A stretch of 64,000 bases of DNA from CAZGUG01 sp964625335 (lineage in GTDB: Bacteria > Bacillota > Clostridia > Ch29), in NCBI GenBank assembly GCA_964625335.1, contig CAZVBE010000008.1, positions 20,892-84,891 of the forward strand. The letters run 5' to 3'. A program made the position numbers and the translations under genes. Below the pieces are notes generated by a model that made no database searches, was not told where the DNA came from, and was given only the letters and a program-made list of their open reading frames with translations. Of the stretch, positions 43,222-52,302 are shown in pieces; position 1 is the first letter of the stretch; every line of letters begins with the position of its first letter.

Positions 43222-44928
43222 CTATCTGATTGCAGGATACTCATAGCTACGTAAAACTTGCATAAGTTTTACGCCTAGCTGTAAATCAAAACAATCTGAG
43301 CCTTTGCTCAAGTCACGGCCGGTTAGCGATTCTATTTGTTTAAGTCTGTAAATAACAGAATTTTTATGAATGAAAAGACTGTCGGCCGTTTGTTTAATAT
43401 TACAGTTCAATCTAAAGTATTCTTGAAGCGTGCGAAATAATTCGCTTTGTTTTTTCTCATCATGCGACATAACATTACCTAATATTTCTTTCACAAAAGG
43501 TGCCATTACCGCAGAATCCTTTAATTCGTATAATACTACATAGGAACCTAATTCATTAAAGAAAGTAAGGTTACCTCCGCCATATAAAAAATGGCCAATT
43601 TTGAAAGCACTTCGGGCATCGTTAAAAGAAGAACGGACATTACGGACTCCTATAAAAGCGTTGCCTACTCCAATTGAAACGGTTATCCGCTTTTCCATCT
43701 GACTGTTTATTTCGGAAAGCAGGCGGGAAAGCCTCTGCTGCAAAAGTTTCCATGCGTCCTTATCCTGAGAATCCACATTGATTAATCCAATCAAGCAATT
43801 ACTTTTCACCATGGTTAAAATACCACTGGGATAATCAAAAAAATAATCATTTACTACTTTGTAAACTTTGCTTTTAAAGTCACTAACTTTATTATCATCA
43901 TCCTGAACATCATCTTGAAGCAGATATTCCTCAAAGGAATCTATTGCCACATAGAAAACAACTCCTTCAGACAATAAATCGAAATCCAGATTGCTGGCCC
44001 ATCGCATTACTGCTTCAGTATTGCTAATATTGCCATGAATAAGATAGTCCAATAATTCACCGCGGATTTGTTTTTCCGTTTCAATACTGGCACGACTTTT
44101 TAACAACTCTAAAGCAAAGATGGTAGAGGCGCGTTCCACTGCAATAATCTCCTGCTGGTCTAAGAGACCTTCAGTTTCTTCTATTATCAGATAACCGTTT
44201 ATAATGCCTGCAGCCTCAACCGGTACCACAACAAGTCGCCAAGGCATTGGTATGGCGTTTTTCGTAATGTGATGTACGATATGGGGTTGCAGCCCTGCCA
44301 ATTGCTTTCGATTTTCCCGGAAAATTTTAATCAATTTACGACTGTGTTCATTGATGACATCCTCTTTGCTACACACCAAACTACTGTCTGTCAGCAAATT
44401 CCCTTCTGCATTAACTAATATAACAGGATGATTAATCAGCTCGCCTAATGCAACGCAGATACTGTCTATTCCCTTACCGGCTAAAACAACATTTAAAAGA
44501 GCATGATGAATGTCCTCGGACTTTTTCAATAAATGATACTGATTATTTATTACCGTTTCAAATATCGGTAACATCAGGTCCATGTAAGGAACATCGGCAG
44601 GCAATTCCATTAATGGCAAGCCGACTTCGTTGGCGTAGATTATCATATCCGCTGGCGCCTGTTCGAAATATTTGCCTGAACGTAATGCCAGCGCCGCTAC
44701 ACCTTTCGCTGCCAATTCATATATAATCTGTTTGCGCAGTTCCGGCGAATCTTTGAAAAAATATCCGCCTGTAATTAGCAACTCCCCACCCTTCATCCAA
44801 CTGGCAACTTCCGGTGTTTCTGCAATGTTAGCAATGCGAACCACTCTATCCAAGCCTTGAGCTCCCGCTACAAGTTTTGCATTGGAGAAAACATCAATCT
44901 TCATAACCTCTCTCACTGTCAAATCCAT
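43222..44928 (-). CDS. PucR-family transcriptional regulator (2)
   Basis: 568-aa protein with the same architecture as the one at 21784. It has an N-terminal PucR domain (ASWMKGGELLITGGYFF, about residues 43-59), a GGDEF-like middle (about 310-450) and a C-terminal helix-turn-helix (LNCNIKQTADSLFIHKNSVIYRLKQIESLTG). ATG at 44928 follows AAGGAG. It sits directly upstream of the amidohydrolase (3) operon on the same strand and probably activates it. Confidence 0.9.
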   Translation of the reverse strand: MDLTVREVMKIDVFSNAKLVAGAQGLDRVVRIANIAETPEVASWMKGGELLITGGYFFKDSPELRKQIIYELAAKGVAALALRSGKYFEQAPADMIIYANEVGLPLMELPADVPYMDLMLPIFETVINNQYHLLKKSEDIHHALLNVVLAGKGIDSICVALGELINHPVILVNAEGNLLTDSSLVCSKEDVINEHSRKLIKIFRENRKQLAGLQPHIVHHITKNAIPMPWRLVVVPVEAAGIINGYLIIEETEGLLDQQEIIAVERASTIFALELLKSRASIETEKQIRGELLDYLIHGNISNTEAVMRWASNLDFDLLSEGVVFYVAIDSFEEYLLQDDVQDDDNKVSDFKSKVYKVVNDYFFDYPSGILTMVKSNCLIGLINVDSQDKDAWKLLQQRLSRLLSEINSQMEKRITVSIGVGNAFIGVRNVRSSFNDARSAFKIGHFLYGGGNLTFFNELGSYVVLYELKDSAVMAPFVKEILGNVMSHDEKKQSELFRTLQEYFRLNCNIKQTADSLFIHKNSVIYRLKQIESLTGRDLSKGSDCFDLQLGVKLMQVLRSYEYPAIR

Positions 44929-45145
44929 ATGGTTTTCTCCTTCCTATATAAAATATTAACTCATATATAAAGATAAAACTAGATTCAAACTGTGTAAAAG
45001 ATACCTGCTCTGTTCTATCCGACTCGTATATTATTTTATCATACCCACCTTTTACTCTCCTAAAGAATTAAATGGATAAAAATCACCGCCATTAATTAGC
45101 CCTGCACAAAAAATAACCCAAATAGCCAGTTCTATTATTAAATAA

Positions 45146-45194
45146 AATATTACCTTACATCACAAAATCATGTCTTGTGACACAAGGTAATATT
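45146..45194 (-). terminator. Hairpin after IclR (3)
   Basis: AATATTACCTT pairs with AAGGTAATATT (45146-45194), with an inner TCACAA/TTGTGA stem, and is followed by TTATTT on the minus strand. It lies in the 307-bp gap 44929-45235, which otherwise holds only the presumed PucR (2) promoter. Confidence 0.6.
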
Positions 45195-45235
45195 AATTGG
45201 AATTTCTAATTTGCATTTGTAATTATATAATAAGT

Positions 45236-46027
45236 TTAAGAAACTTCAAATTCTGTTTTAAGAATCTCTTCCGGACAGCCAAGGGCCAGTGAAATCTTAT
45301 TCGCATATTCTCCCAAAGTTAAAATGATTTTCTTCTTTGAATTATCCGACATCATACGATATTGCGGTCCGACAATGCTTATACTGGCAGCCGACTGGCC
45401 TCTCTTATCATATATAGGGAAAGAAAATACCGTAACCCCCACATCCATTTCCCCATCACATACGGCATAACCGTTTTCACGGGTTTTTAATAAATGATAT
45501 TTTACTTTTTCGAAATTCCTGGGTGTATTTTCGTTAAAGACAGTATACGAATTTTCTTTTAGTATGTCCTTTATTCGCTTCTCGTCCAGAAAAGCTATAA
45601 TTGACCATGCCGCCGCCGAAGCATGCAGGGGCAGCTGTTTACCTATGCCCATGAATAACTGAAGGGGCCTTTCCTGGTCATCAACCATAGCCGTTGCGGC
45701 ACAGATAACCTGATTATTGGCCAAAATGGCAATACAGCCGGTTTCATTCAACACTTCACTGCATTCATTCAGATATGGCTGGGCAATTACATTAATACCG
45801 TTTTTGCGCAAATATGAAAACCCCATCGCCAGCAAACCCGGACCGCACATATATTGGCGGCTTGCTTCATCCTTGACTATCAGGTTGTATTGAATTAATT
45901 CACTCAGCAAACGATGCACAGTGGAGGGCGGTAAGTCAACTTCCTCGCTTAGCTGCAATACGCCTGCCCCACCGTTTTTACCCGAAAGAACTTTCAGTAT
46001 GTTTAATGCTTTATCCAATGAACTCAT
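45236..46027 (-). CDS. IclR-family transcriptional regulator (3)
   Basis: 263-aa protein. The winged helix (about residues 4-65) has VLQLSEEVDLPPSTVHRLLSELIQYN. The effector domain has QLFMGIGKQLPLHASAAAWSIIAFL and FPIYDKRGQSAASISIVGP. The start is ATG at 46027 after AAGGAGGAG; the frame is open ten codons upstream. It is last in the gene run 53316-45236 and may be autoregulated through the TTTAGTGATA half-sites at 46065-46118. Confidence 0.92.
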   Translation of the reverse strand: MSSLDKALNILKVLSGKNGGAGVLQLSEEVDLPPSTVHRLLSELIQYNLIVKDEASRQYMCGPGLLAMGFSYLRKNGINVIAQPYLNECSEVLNETGCIAILANNQVICAATAMVDDQERPLQLFMGIGKQLPLHASAAAWSIIAFLDEKRIKDILKENSYTVFNENTPRNFEKVKYHLLKTRENGYAVCDGEMDVGVTVFSFPIYDKRGQSAASISIVGPQYRMMSDNSKKKIILTLGEYANKISLALGCPEEILKTEFEVS

Positions 46028-46064
46028 GTTACTCCTCCTTGCACCGTAATCTGCCATTATAAAA

Positions 46065-46118
46065 TTTAGTGATACAACAAATTTGGCAGCATAACTCCAT
46101 ATTTATTATATCACTAAA
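46065..46118. promoter_or_regulatory. Widely spaced inverted repeat over the IclR (3) promoter
   Basis: TTTAGTGATA (46065-46074) and its exact complement TATCACTAAA (46109-46118). On the minus strand one arm runs into TATAAT, so bound protein would cover a -10 element. It is a candidate autoregulatory operator pair. Confidence 0.45.
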
Positions 46119-46145
46119 TGTATTAGGCCTAAAGCTAACAGAGCT

Positions 46146-47138
46146 TTATATTTTAGCCAGTTTCAGTGTATTTGGGGCAAACATATCATCGACTCTGACC
46201 GGTTTATTCGTCAATCCCTGCTCAAAAGCATAACGGGAAAGCGTTTCCAGTACGTGACGGTTACTTTCAACTCCGTAAGGCCAGAAGTCCTCACCCATAA
46301 GTCTTATAGTGTTCTCAACCTCCGGGTAGTACCACGGAATTGTATAGCGCAAAAACGATGTATTCATCATTTTTTCAATACATATTCTTTTGGATTCCTC
46401 AAAGGCTTTATACAGACTTAAAGCCACCCACGGGTTTTCCTTATAAATATCGCGGCGAATCACCACGGTATGCATGATAGGAAAAATAGCGGTTTGCTTA
46501 TAATAATCGCGTTCTACGGCACGGAAATCTTCCCATAACCTGCGGATATGGGGCTCACCCTTAGCAAAACAGGTCGGAGCCCGCGAGGTAATAATAGCAT
46601 CGATTTGTCCTTCGGAAAGCATCTGGCTCAGGGTACATTCATCCCCGATTTTTTCTATTCTGATATTTTTGGTCAACTTAACAGAAATACGTTGTGCCCT
46701 GCCCGGCTGGTTCATCCCGCCAATGTGCCAATGAATATCTGTTGGCTTGACACCGTAATAATCCGATAGGATACCGCGCAGCCAAACAGGGGAAGTCATC
46801 GTATAATCTGGAACGCCAATACGCTTACCTGCCAGGTCTTCAGGTTTTCCAATCCCGCTTTTAGTGTTAATAAAGATACATGAATGGCGAAACATCCGTG
46901 AAGGAAAAACCGGAATCGCTATGAAACGGTCCTCGTTTCTGCCACACATAATAAGATATGCACCAAGTGAACACTCGCTGGCATCGAATTCCTCATTTTG
47001 GAGCATCCGCCAGAATAGTTCTTCCGGTTCCAGGGCCAAATAATTGAGACGGATGCCCTCCGGCTTTACCTGACCCGTTTGCAGCGGATAAGTGCGGTCA
47101 TAATCTCCACACGCCAATACCAAATTTAATTCATTCAT
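46146..47138 (-). CDS. 4,5-dihydroxyphthalate decarboxylase-like protein
   Basis: 330-aa protein of the periplasmic-binding-fold group that includes 4,5-dihydroxyphthalate decarboxylase. RHSCIFINTKSGIGKPEDLAGKRIGVPDY (about residues 84-112), TSPVWLRGILSDYYGV and WHIGGMNQPGR are diagnostic. It has no signal peptide, consistent with a cytoplasmic enzyme rather than a transport binding protein. The operon also holds an amidase, an M20 hydrolase and a TAXI importer, so decarboxylation or binding of a carboxylated ring compound is plausible. Confidence 0.75.
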   Translation of the reverse strand: MNELNLVLACGDYDRTYPLQTGQVKPEGIRLNYLALEPEELFWRMLQNEEFDASECSLGAYLIMCGRNEDRFIAIPVFPSRMFRHSCIFINTKSGIGKPEDLAGKRIGVPDYTMTSPVWLRGILSDYYGVKPTDIHWHIGGMNQPGRAQRISVKLTKNIRIEKIGDECTLSQMLSEGQIDAIITSRAPTCFAKGEPHIRRLWEDFRAVERDYYKQTAIFPIMHTVVIRRDIYKENPWVALSLYKAFEESKRICIEKMMNTSFLRYTIPWYYPEVENTIRLMGEDFWPYGVESNRHVLETLSRYAFEQGLTNKPVRVDDMFAPNTLKLAKI

Positions 47139-47186
47139 AGTTAATCACCTCGCATCGATTTTTCCCCAGGTACATTACAAAATGGT

Positions 47187-47912
47187 TTAAAATTCAAGAC
47201 CGCTGTCATTAAAAATATCATCAGTGCAGCTATTGAGATATTGGACAGCGTCATTCACGGAAACTACATCTGCATACTTGGCGTTCATATCAAAGAGATT
47301 TACCGCATGGGATATTTCAAAGCGATCAAATACACCTTGCTCCGGGACAACCATTCTGAATCCATAGGAAAAACCGTCTACCACCGTAGCTCTTACGCAT
47401 CCGCTGGTGGTGCAACCAACAACTATTACCGTATCAACCTTCAGATCTATCAAATAGGAAGCAAGCGGTGTACCAAAAAAGGCACTTGGTTTCTTCTTGC
47501 TCAGAATCAGATCCTTTTCATGCGGACGTATAGGCTCCGCTACCTGGCAGCCGAAATCTCCCTCAATGCTCGTGGCTTCCTGTGCACGGTTTAGTTTATT
47601 TCTCCAGCCTCCCAAATCAAAACCATCCTGACGGGACTCCCCCTTTGTATACATAACCGGAATTTTATGACTTCGCGCGGCGGACAGAAGCTTTTTGATT
47701 TCGCCTACAGCCTTCCAACCAGCTTGACCGCAGCTATTGGGAAATTTTTCGATGGATTCTGATGTTGCTTTAGGCTCATCTCCGATAAAATCATAGGTTA
47801 CATCAATCACCAGAACAACCGGCCTTTTGCCGAATCCCTGCTGTTTACCGTGTCCGGATAATTCATGGATTTTAATATCATTTTCTGGAATAAATTTATC
47901 CCAACTATGCAT
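47187..47912 (-). CDS. Isochorismatase-family amidase (carbamoylsarcosine/maleamate amidohydrolase type)
   Basis: 241-aa cysteine hydrolase. The presumed triad is Asp in LVIDVTYDF (about residue 37), Lys in SKKKPSAFFGTPL (about 138) and Cys in GCTTSGCVRATVVDGFSYG (about 170). The N-terminal extension and GCTTSGCVRAT motif match the N-carbamoylsarcosine amidase/maleamate amidase (NicF) branch, which releases ammonia, or CO2 and ammonia, from amides or carbamoyl groups. It sits between the M20 and decarboxylase-like genes. Confidence 0.85.
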   Translation of the reverse strand: MHSWDKFIPENDIKIHELSGHGKQQGFGKRPVVLVIDVTYDFIGDEPKATSESIEKFPNSCGQAGWKAVGEIKKLLSAARSHKIPVMYTKGESRQDGFDLGGWRNKLNRAQEATSIEGDFGCQVAEPIRPHEKDLILSKKKPSAFFGTPLASYLIDLKVDTVIVVGCTTSGCVRATVVDGFSYGFRMVVPEQGVFDRFEISHAVNLFDMNAKYADVVSVNDAVQYLNSCTDDIFNDSGLEF

Positions 47913-47947
47913 TCATACTACTCCCTTTCGATTATTATAGTTTAGAC

Positions 47948-49231
47948 TTATTCGCTCAAAAAAGCAACCAAATCGCGAATACCTGTTTTCAAAGCATCAA
48001 GCCTTATATTCTCATTATAGGAATGAGCATTGGAATCCGCCCATTGAACCCCCCGGGCAAACATCGGCACGCCAAGGCGATAATTCACAGCGGAAATATC
48101 ATTATATCCTTCTGAGCATGCTGTGGGGTATTCTTTCATCCCGGCACCTGCCGCAGCAATTTCCGCCAACTCGCGCAGGGCGGGGTGATTTGCATCTGTA
48201 GCAAAGGGAGGAATGGCAGGCTCAACCTTAAATTTCATTGGAATCTGATATTTCTGTTTTACCCTCATGATCGTGGAAACAATTTCATCCATCGCATCTT
48301 CCATCGCGTTATCGCTTTCATCGGCAACAACCAAACGATGCCCTTGAATGGTGCATTTATCAGGAACACTCTCAAAGGATGAACCGCCATTGATAGTAGT
48401 TACTGCCAAATCGGGCCGCACGCGATTATAAGGAAGTTCTGGGTTAACCCTGATACTTGACGTGCGCTGACAGATTTCCTCCGATAGTTTAGTCAATTCA
48501 ACCAGAACAGGAGAAGCCAGATGTATTGCATTAACGCCCATAAAAGCCCGGGCGATATGCGAAGCCTGTCCGTTTATGGTAATAAAGAATTGAATTAATC
48601 CGGTTTTCCCGGTGCTGATATAATTCTGCGCACCATCGATGGAAAGGAAGAAATCCACTTCAAAGTAATCTCTGCCTTCCTGCGTCAAATCAATTAAGTG
48701 GTCTAATCCGGTATGGTTGCTCAATTCCCCATCCGGTGTAAAACTGATTACCAAATCATATTTAAGAGCCCTGCCCTCCCGGTAAATCACCTTTAACGCC
48801 TGTATAAGACTGGCGATACTACCCTTGGGATCGGCGGAACCACGCCCATAAAGACGCCCATCATGAACAACAGCTTCATAGGGGGAAGTAATTGTCCATT
48901 TTGATAAATCCCCTGCATGTACTACATCGTAATGGTCGCTAATATGAACCTTCGGCATATTAGGTGCGGGTGCTCTTAGAATGAGCGATATCCTATCACC
49001 GACAATTTCATCCTCGGTATTACTTGTGGCTTTGTAATCCTCTGCCTTTACAACCACTCTTTCAGTATCTACACCAGGAAGCTCACGGTTAATAAAGCTT
49101 TCCAAATAATCGACAAATTGGGCATAATATATACCCTCGGGAGATTCAGTCTGAATAGCAACTAAACTTTTCGTCAATTCAATGGTTTCCTGTAAATCTT
49201 TTTCTGTTACCGCTGTATTGTTACATGTCAT
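47948..49231 (-). CDS. M20-family metallohydrolase (ArgE/DapE-like) with altered catalytic motif
   Basis: 427-aa M20 protein. Metal residues are visible in HYDVVHAG (about residues 89-96), GRGSADPKG (about 121) and NAHSYNENI near the C-terminus. The usual DEE triad that carries the general-base Glu is DGE here (FTPDGELSN, about 157), so the base is Gly. This departs from normal M20 peptidases and may mean a changed reaction or a binding role. ATG at 49231 follows GGAGG; the frame is open five codons upstream. Confidence 0.85.
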   Translation of the reverse strand: MTCNNTAVTEKDLQETIELTKSLVAIQTESPEGIYYAQFVDYLESFINRELPGVDTERVVVKAEDYKATSNTEDEIVGDRISLILRAPAPNMPKVHISDHYDVVHAGDLSKWTITSPYEAVVHDGRLYGRGSADPKGSIASLIQALKVIYREGRALKYDLVISFTPDGELSNHTGLDHLIDLTQEGRDYFEVDFFLSIDGAQNYISTGKTGLIQFFITINGQASHIARAFMGVNAIHLASPVLVELTKLSEEICQRTSSIRVNPELPYNRVRPDLAVTTINGGSSFESVPDKCTIQGHRLVVADESDNAMEDAMDEIVSTIMRVKQKYQIPMKFKVEPAIPPFATDANHPALRELAEIAAAGAGMKEYPTACSEGYNDISAVNYRLGVPMFARGVQWADSNAHSYNENIRLDALKTGIRDLVAFLSE

Positions 49232-49261
49232 GTTGGTGTCCTCCATTTCATCTTTACATAG

Positions 49262-50284
49262 TTAAAATAACTTTATATTCTGAAGCCGCGGATCATCGCT
49301 TTGCTTCGCCTTTTCAAACAACATCAAACCCATAGCAATATCAAGGCTTGCCATTCCCTGCATAATAATTGTTACCCTTTCGGAGACCTTTTCTCTTCCA
49401 GGCAGTTTGCCCGAGGCTACATCACCGACGGACCCATAAATTTTATCCTGTATCGTCGTTTCAGTGTATATCCCTTGGTCAATCCACGCGCCGATACTGC
49501 CGGCGTGCTTGCACCAGTCAAAATCATCCACAATTATTTTGCCGCCCTGCAAAAGAAAATCGGGAGCAAGCTCTTGAGTGCCACCTACTACACATATGGT
49601 AACCCCTTCCGGAAGCCATTTTGGATACAATAATGAAGTATTGGCACTTGTCGCAGTAATTACCATATCCGCATCGCTAATCGATTCCTGTATATTGTAT
49701 GAAAGAGAAACAGCTATATCATTATTTGCTGTATACGGCCTGATTTTTTTGATAAAGGCTTCCCCGGAAACGGCTCTTCTTGCAACAATGACCAACTCAC
49801 GCAAGTCAAGGCAGGCAATGCAAGCCTGCGCGGCAGCGTAGGCAATACTCCCGGTGCCTACAATAACCAGTTTCTTCTTATCGGACAAATTGGCCAAAAG
49901 CTTTAGTCCCACCGCCGTCATCGCACCGGCTCTTGTGACATACTGGGTATCCTCATCAATCACCGCAAAGGGAATACCGCTCGTCATATCAGTTAAATAG
50001 CAATAGGTGCTAAGTTTTTGACGTTTCCCTTCAACCGAAGCCTCCTTGCCTATAAGGCGGAAACCGGCAACCCCCCGGTTGAGTAAAACCGCACCTTTAA
50101 CCTTGAAGGTTGCTGCATCCTCAAGCGGTGTTTCCAAAGACATGGAAGATGGCCGGGATAACAGAATCTTCCCATTTCCGCAGTCCCTCAATGTATTTTC
50201 AACGGTAACGACAGATTCTTTAATATTAATATTCTCTTTAACCCAGGAATCTGGTATATACATAAGTTTACTATCTGATATCAA
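49262..50284 (-). CDS. Ornithine cyclodeaminase/mu-crystallin family protein
   Basis: 340-aa NAD-dependent protein. FRLIGKE, YCYLTDMTSGIPFAVID, TRAGAMTAVGLKLLA and the Rossmann loop IVGTGSIAYAAAQAC (about residues 140-154) are family hallmarks. Members include ornithine cyclodeaminase, alanine dehydrogenases and imine reductases. The start is TTG at 50284 after GGAGG. The catabolic neighbours favour an amino- or imino-acid dehydrogenase or cyclodeaminase step. Substrate is not predictable. Confidence 0.88.
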   Translation of the reverse strand: MISDSKLMYIPDSWVKENINIKESVVTVENTLRDCGNGKILLSRPSSMSLETPLEDAATFKVKGAVLLNRGVAGFRLIGKEASVEGKRQKLSTYCYLTDMTSGIPFAVIDEDTQYVTRAGAMTAVGLKLLANLSDKKKLVIVGTGSIAYAAAQACIACLDLRELVIVARRAVSGEAFIKKIRPYTANNDIAVSLSYNIQESISDADMVITATSANTSLLYPKWLPEGVTICVVGGTQELAPDFLLQGGKIIVDDFDWCKHAGSIGAWIDQGIYTETTIQDKIYGSVGDVASGKLPGREKVSERVTIIMQGMASLDIAMGLMLFEKAKQSDDPRLQNIKLF

Positions 50285-50317
50285 TTGAACATCACCTCCG
50301 ACTTTGTTTAGAACAGA

Positions 50318-52198
50318 TTATGCTGAAACTTCCTGATTTTTTCTTTGTATACGAATAAGCAACATATAAACAACAGCAGCAGCACCAATGCCAAGGCCGA
50401 CAAAGTCGAAAATGGTAACAGGAATTAAGATCATAGCCGCAGCCAAAACACTAATCGTTCTCAGCCAATATGGAGTTTTGTAAAACAGGTATCCTTCAAT
50501 ACCGGATACCAATAGCATGATACCGAAAAGAGTAAAAGTTACCGTCGTTATAATCGCCAAAGGACTGCCGGTCAAAACTAATTCCGGACGGAAAATCCAG
50601 ACGGCCGGCAAATAAATCAGGGCTAAACCCATTGTAACAGCCTTCATGCCTACCTTCCAGATATTTGCATCTGCTATTGTTGCTGCGACATAGGAAGCCA
50701 TAGCTACGGGAGGAGTTATATTAGAAAGCTGTCCGTACCACAGCGCCAATAGATGCGCACTCAAAACAGGGACACCCAGATTTGCCATCGCAGCGGGGGC
50801 AAAGGTAGCCATAACCATATAAGCAGCAGTGGCGTCCAAACCCATACCAAGAATGTAACCTATTAAGGCAATACCAAAAACAAGGAATAACAAATTGCCG
50901 TCTGTCAACGAAACCAGGGATCCGGATAAACGAACCGCCGTCCCGGGGAGAGTTAGTGCAGCACTAATGATACTGACAGGGCCCGCTACCGCAAGAATAG
51001 GCAGGGCTGTCTTACCTGTTTGACTTAAAGCAGCCAGAATATCCTTAATTGACATCCTGGTTTCTTTGCGAATATATGAAGTAATAAGAGCTGCGAGAAT
51101 TGCATTCATGGCAACTTTATTCAGGGATAAGCCATAAATTAAAGAACCTATCAAAACAATCAACGGAAGGATAAATTGAATACCGCCTTTAATAGTCTTC
51201 CAAATATTTGGCATATCCTCCTTTGGTAAACCGCTCAAGCCCCGTTTTAGAGCATAAAAATGGGTATGCATAAAAACGCTGCAGAAATAAAGAATCCCGG
51301 GGATAGCTGCTATTTTAATAATGTCCAGATATGACCTGCCGGTTATTGCCGACATAATGAAGGCGGCCGCACCCATAACCGGAGGAAGAATTGTACCGCC
51401 GGTAGACGCCACTGCCTCTGTCGCACCTGCAACATAGGATTCGTATTTGGTTTTTTTCATTAAAGGAATGGTAATCGCTCCCGTAATCGCCACATTACCC
51501 GCAGCAGACCCGGTTACCGAACCGACAATAAAGCTTGATAAAACTCCGGCCTTGGCTCCACCGCCAGGCTTCCGTCCCAATATGCTTTTGGCCAGTTCCA
51601 GATAAAAATCCCCTGCACCAGATAAACTAAGGAAAGATCCGAAAACCAAAAATAAAAGCATATAGTTCGCTAATACATAAGTGATTTCTCCATATATACC
51701 ATGAGTACTTGCAAATAAGTCGCTGATCACAATATCCCAACTAAAACCAGCATGAGCTACACCGCTTGGAAAATACCTTCCATAGACCAAATATACCAGA
51801 GAGATCATAGTCAAGCCGGCTAGCAACCACCCAAGCTGTCTGCGGACAGCTTCGATAACAAGAATAATCATAATAGTACCTATAATTATATCCACGGTCT
51901 CCAGTCTCATCCCAAAGGAACGCATAAAGCGGTCATAATTGGTGTTGAAATAAACCGTGCAGACAATTACAGCCAAGACTGCAATATAGTCCAAAATAGC
52001 CCAGTGACCCTTTAAGGGCTTATTAATTATTACAAGCAAGATAGCGAAAAAGATATACACGCTGCGGTTAAAAGAGGGAGATGTCACGCCAAACCAACCT
52101 TGATACATATATACCAACGTAAAAAGAATAGCTGTGAAAGCAAAAACCTGTGTGCGGTTAATATTCTTAATCCTGCCAAAAAGCGATTCCTGTTTCAT
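50318..52198 (-). CDS. TRAP transporter fused permease (4TM/12TM), TAXI type (1)
   Basis: 626-aa protein with about 18 hydrophobic segments, combining DctQ- and DctM-like parts, as is usual for TAXI systems. Conserved stretches are GGAKAGVLSSFIVGSVTGSAAGNVAITGAITIPLMKKTKYESYVAGATEAVASTGGTILPPVMGAAAFIM (about residues 205-272) and WYGQLSNITPPVAMASYVAA. ATG at 52198 follows AAGGAGG. It pairs with the TAXI binding protein upstream. Confidence 0.93.
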   Translation of the reverse strand: MKQESLFGRIKNINRTQVFAFTAILFTLVYMYQGWFGVTSPSFNRSVYIFFAILLVIINKPLKGHWAILDYIAVLAVIVCTVYFNTNYDRFMRSFGMRLETVDIIIGTIMIILVIEAVRRQLGWLLAGLTMISLVYLVYGRYFPSGVAHAGFSWDIVISDLFASTHGIYGEITYVLANYMLLFLVFGSFLSLSGAGDFYLELAKSILGRKPGGGAKAGVLSSFIVGSVTGSAAGNVAITGAITIPLMKKTKYESYVAGATEAVASTGGTILPPVMGAAAFIMSAITGRSYLDIIKIAAIPGILYFCSVFMHTHFYALKRGLSGLPKEDMPNIWKTIKGGIQFILPLIVLIGSLIYGLSLNKVAMNAILAALITSYIRKETRMSIKDILAALSQTGKTALPILAVAGPVSIISAALTLPGTAVRLSGSLVSLTDGNLLFLVFGIALIGYILGMGLDATAAYMVMATFAPAAMANLGVPVLSAHLLALWYGQLSNITPPVAMASYVAATIADANIWKVGMKAVTMGLALIYLPAVWIFRPELVLTGSPLAIITTVTFTLFGIMLLVSGIEGYLFYKTPYWLRTISVLAAAMILIPVTIFDFVGLGIGAAAVVYMLLIRIQRKNQEVSA

Positions 52199-52238
52199 GC
52201 AAAGTGTACCTCCTTCCTAGTCAAAAACAAATGAAGCA

Positions 52239-52290
52239 GCTTAGTTTTGCTGCCTTCACAGCCAAAAGCCGTAAGACAGCAAAACTAAGC
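52239..52290 (-). promoter_or_regulatory. Intercistronic hairpin between TAXI and permease genes (1)
   Basis: GCTTAGTTTTGCTG (52239-52252) pairs perfectly with CAGCAAAACTAAGC (52277-52290). It lies directly behind the binding-protein stop and probably tunes the expression ratio. Confidence 0.65.
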
Positions 52291-52302
52291 CTGTAACAAA
52301 CC

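Noticed and set aside
46146..47138. Considered as the missing UbiD decarboxylase for the UbiX/LpdD pair
   Set aside because: The motifs are those of the dihydroxyphthalate decarboxylase/binding-protein fold, which does not use prenyl-FMN, and it is in another operon.
46146..47138. Considered as an ABC-type periplasmic substrate-binding protein
   Set aside because: No signal peptide or lipobox, and no cognate ABC permease or ATPase genes next to it.
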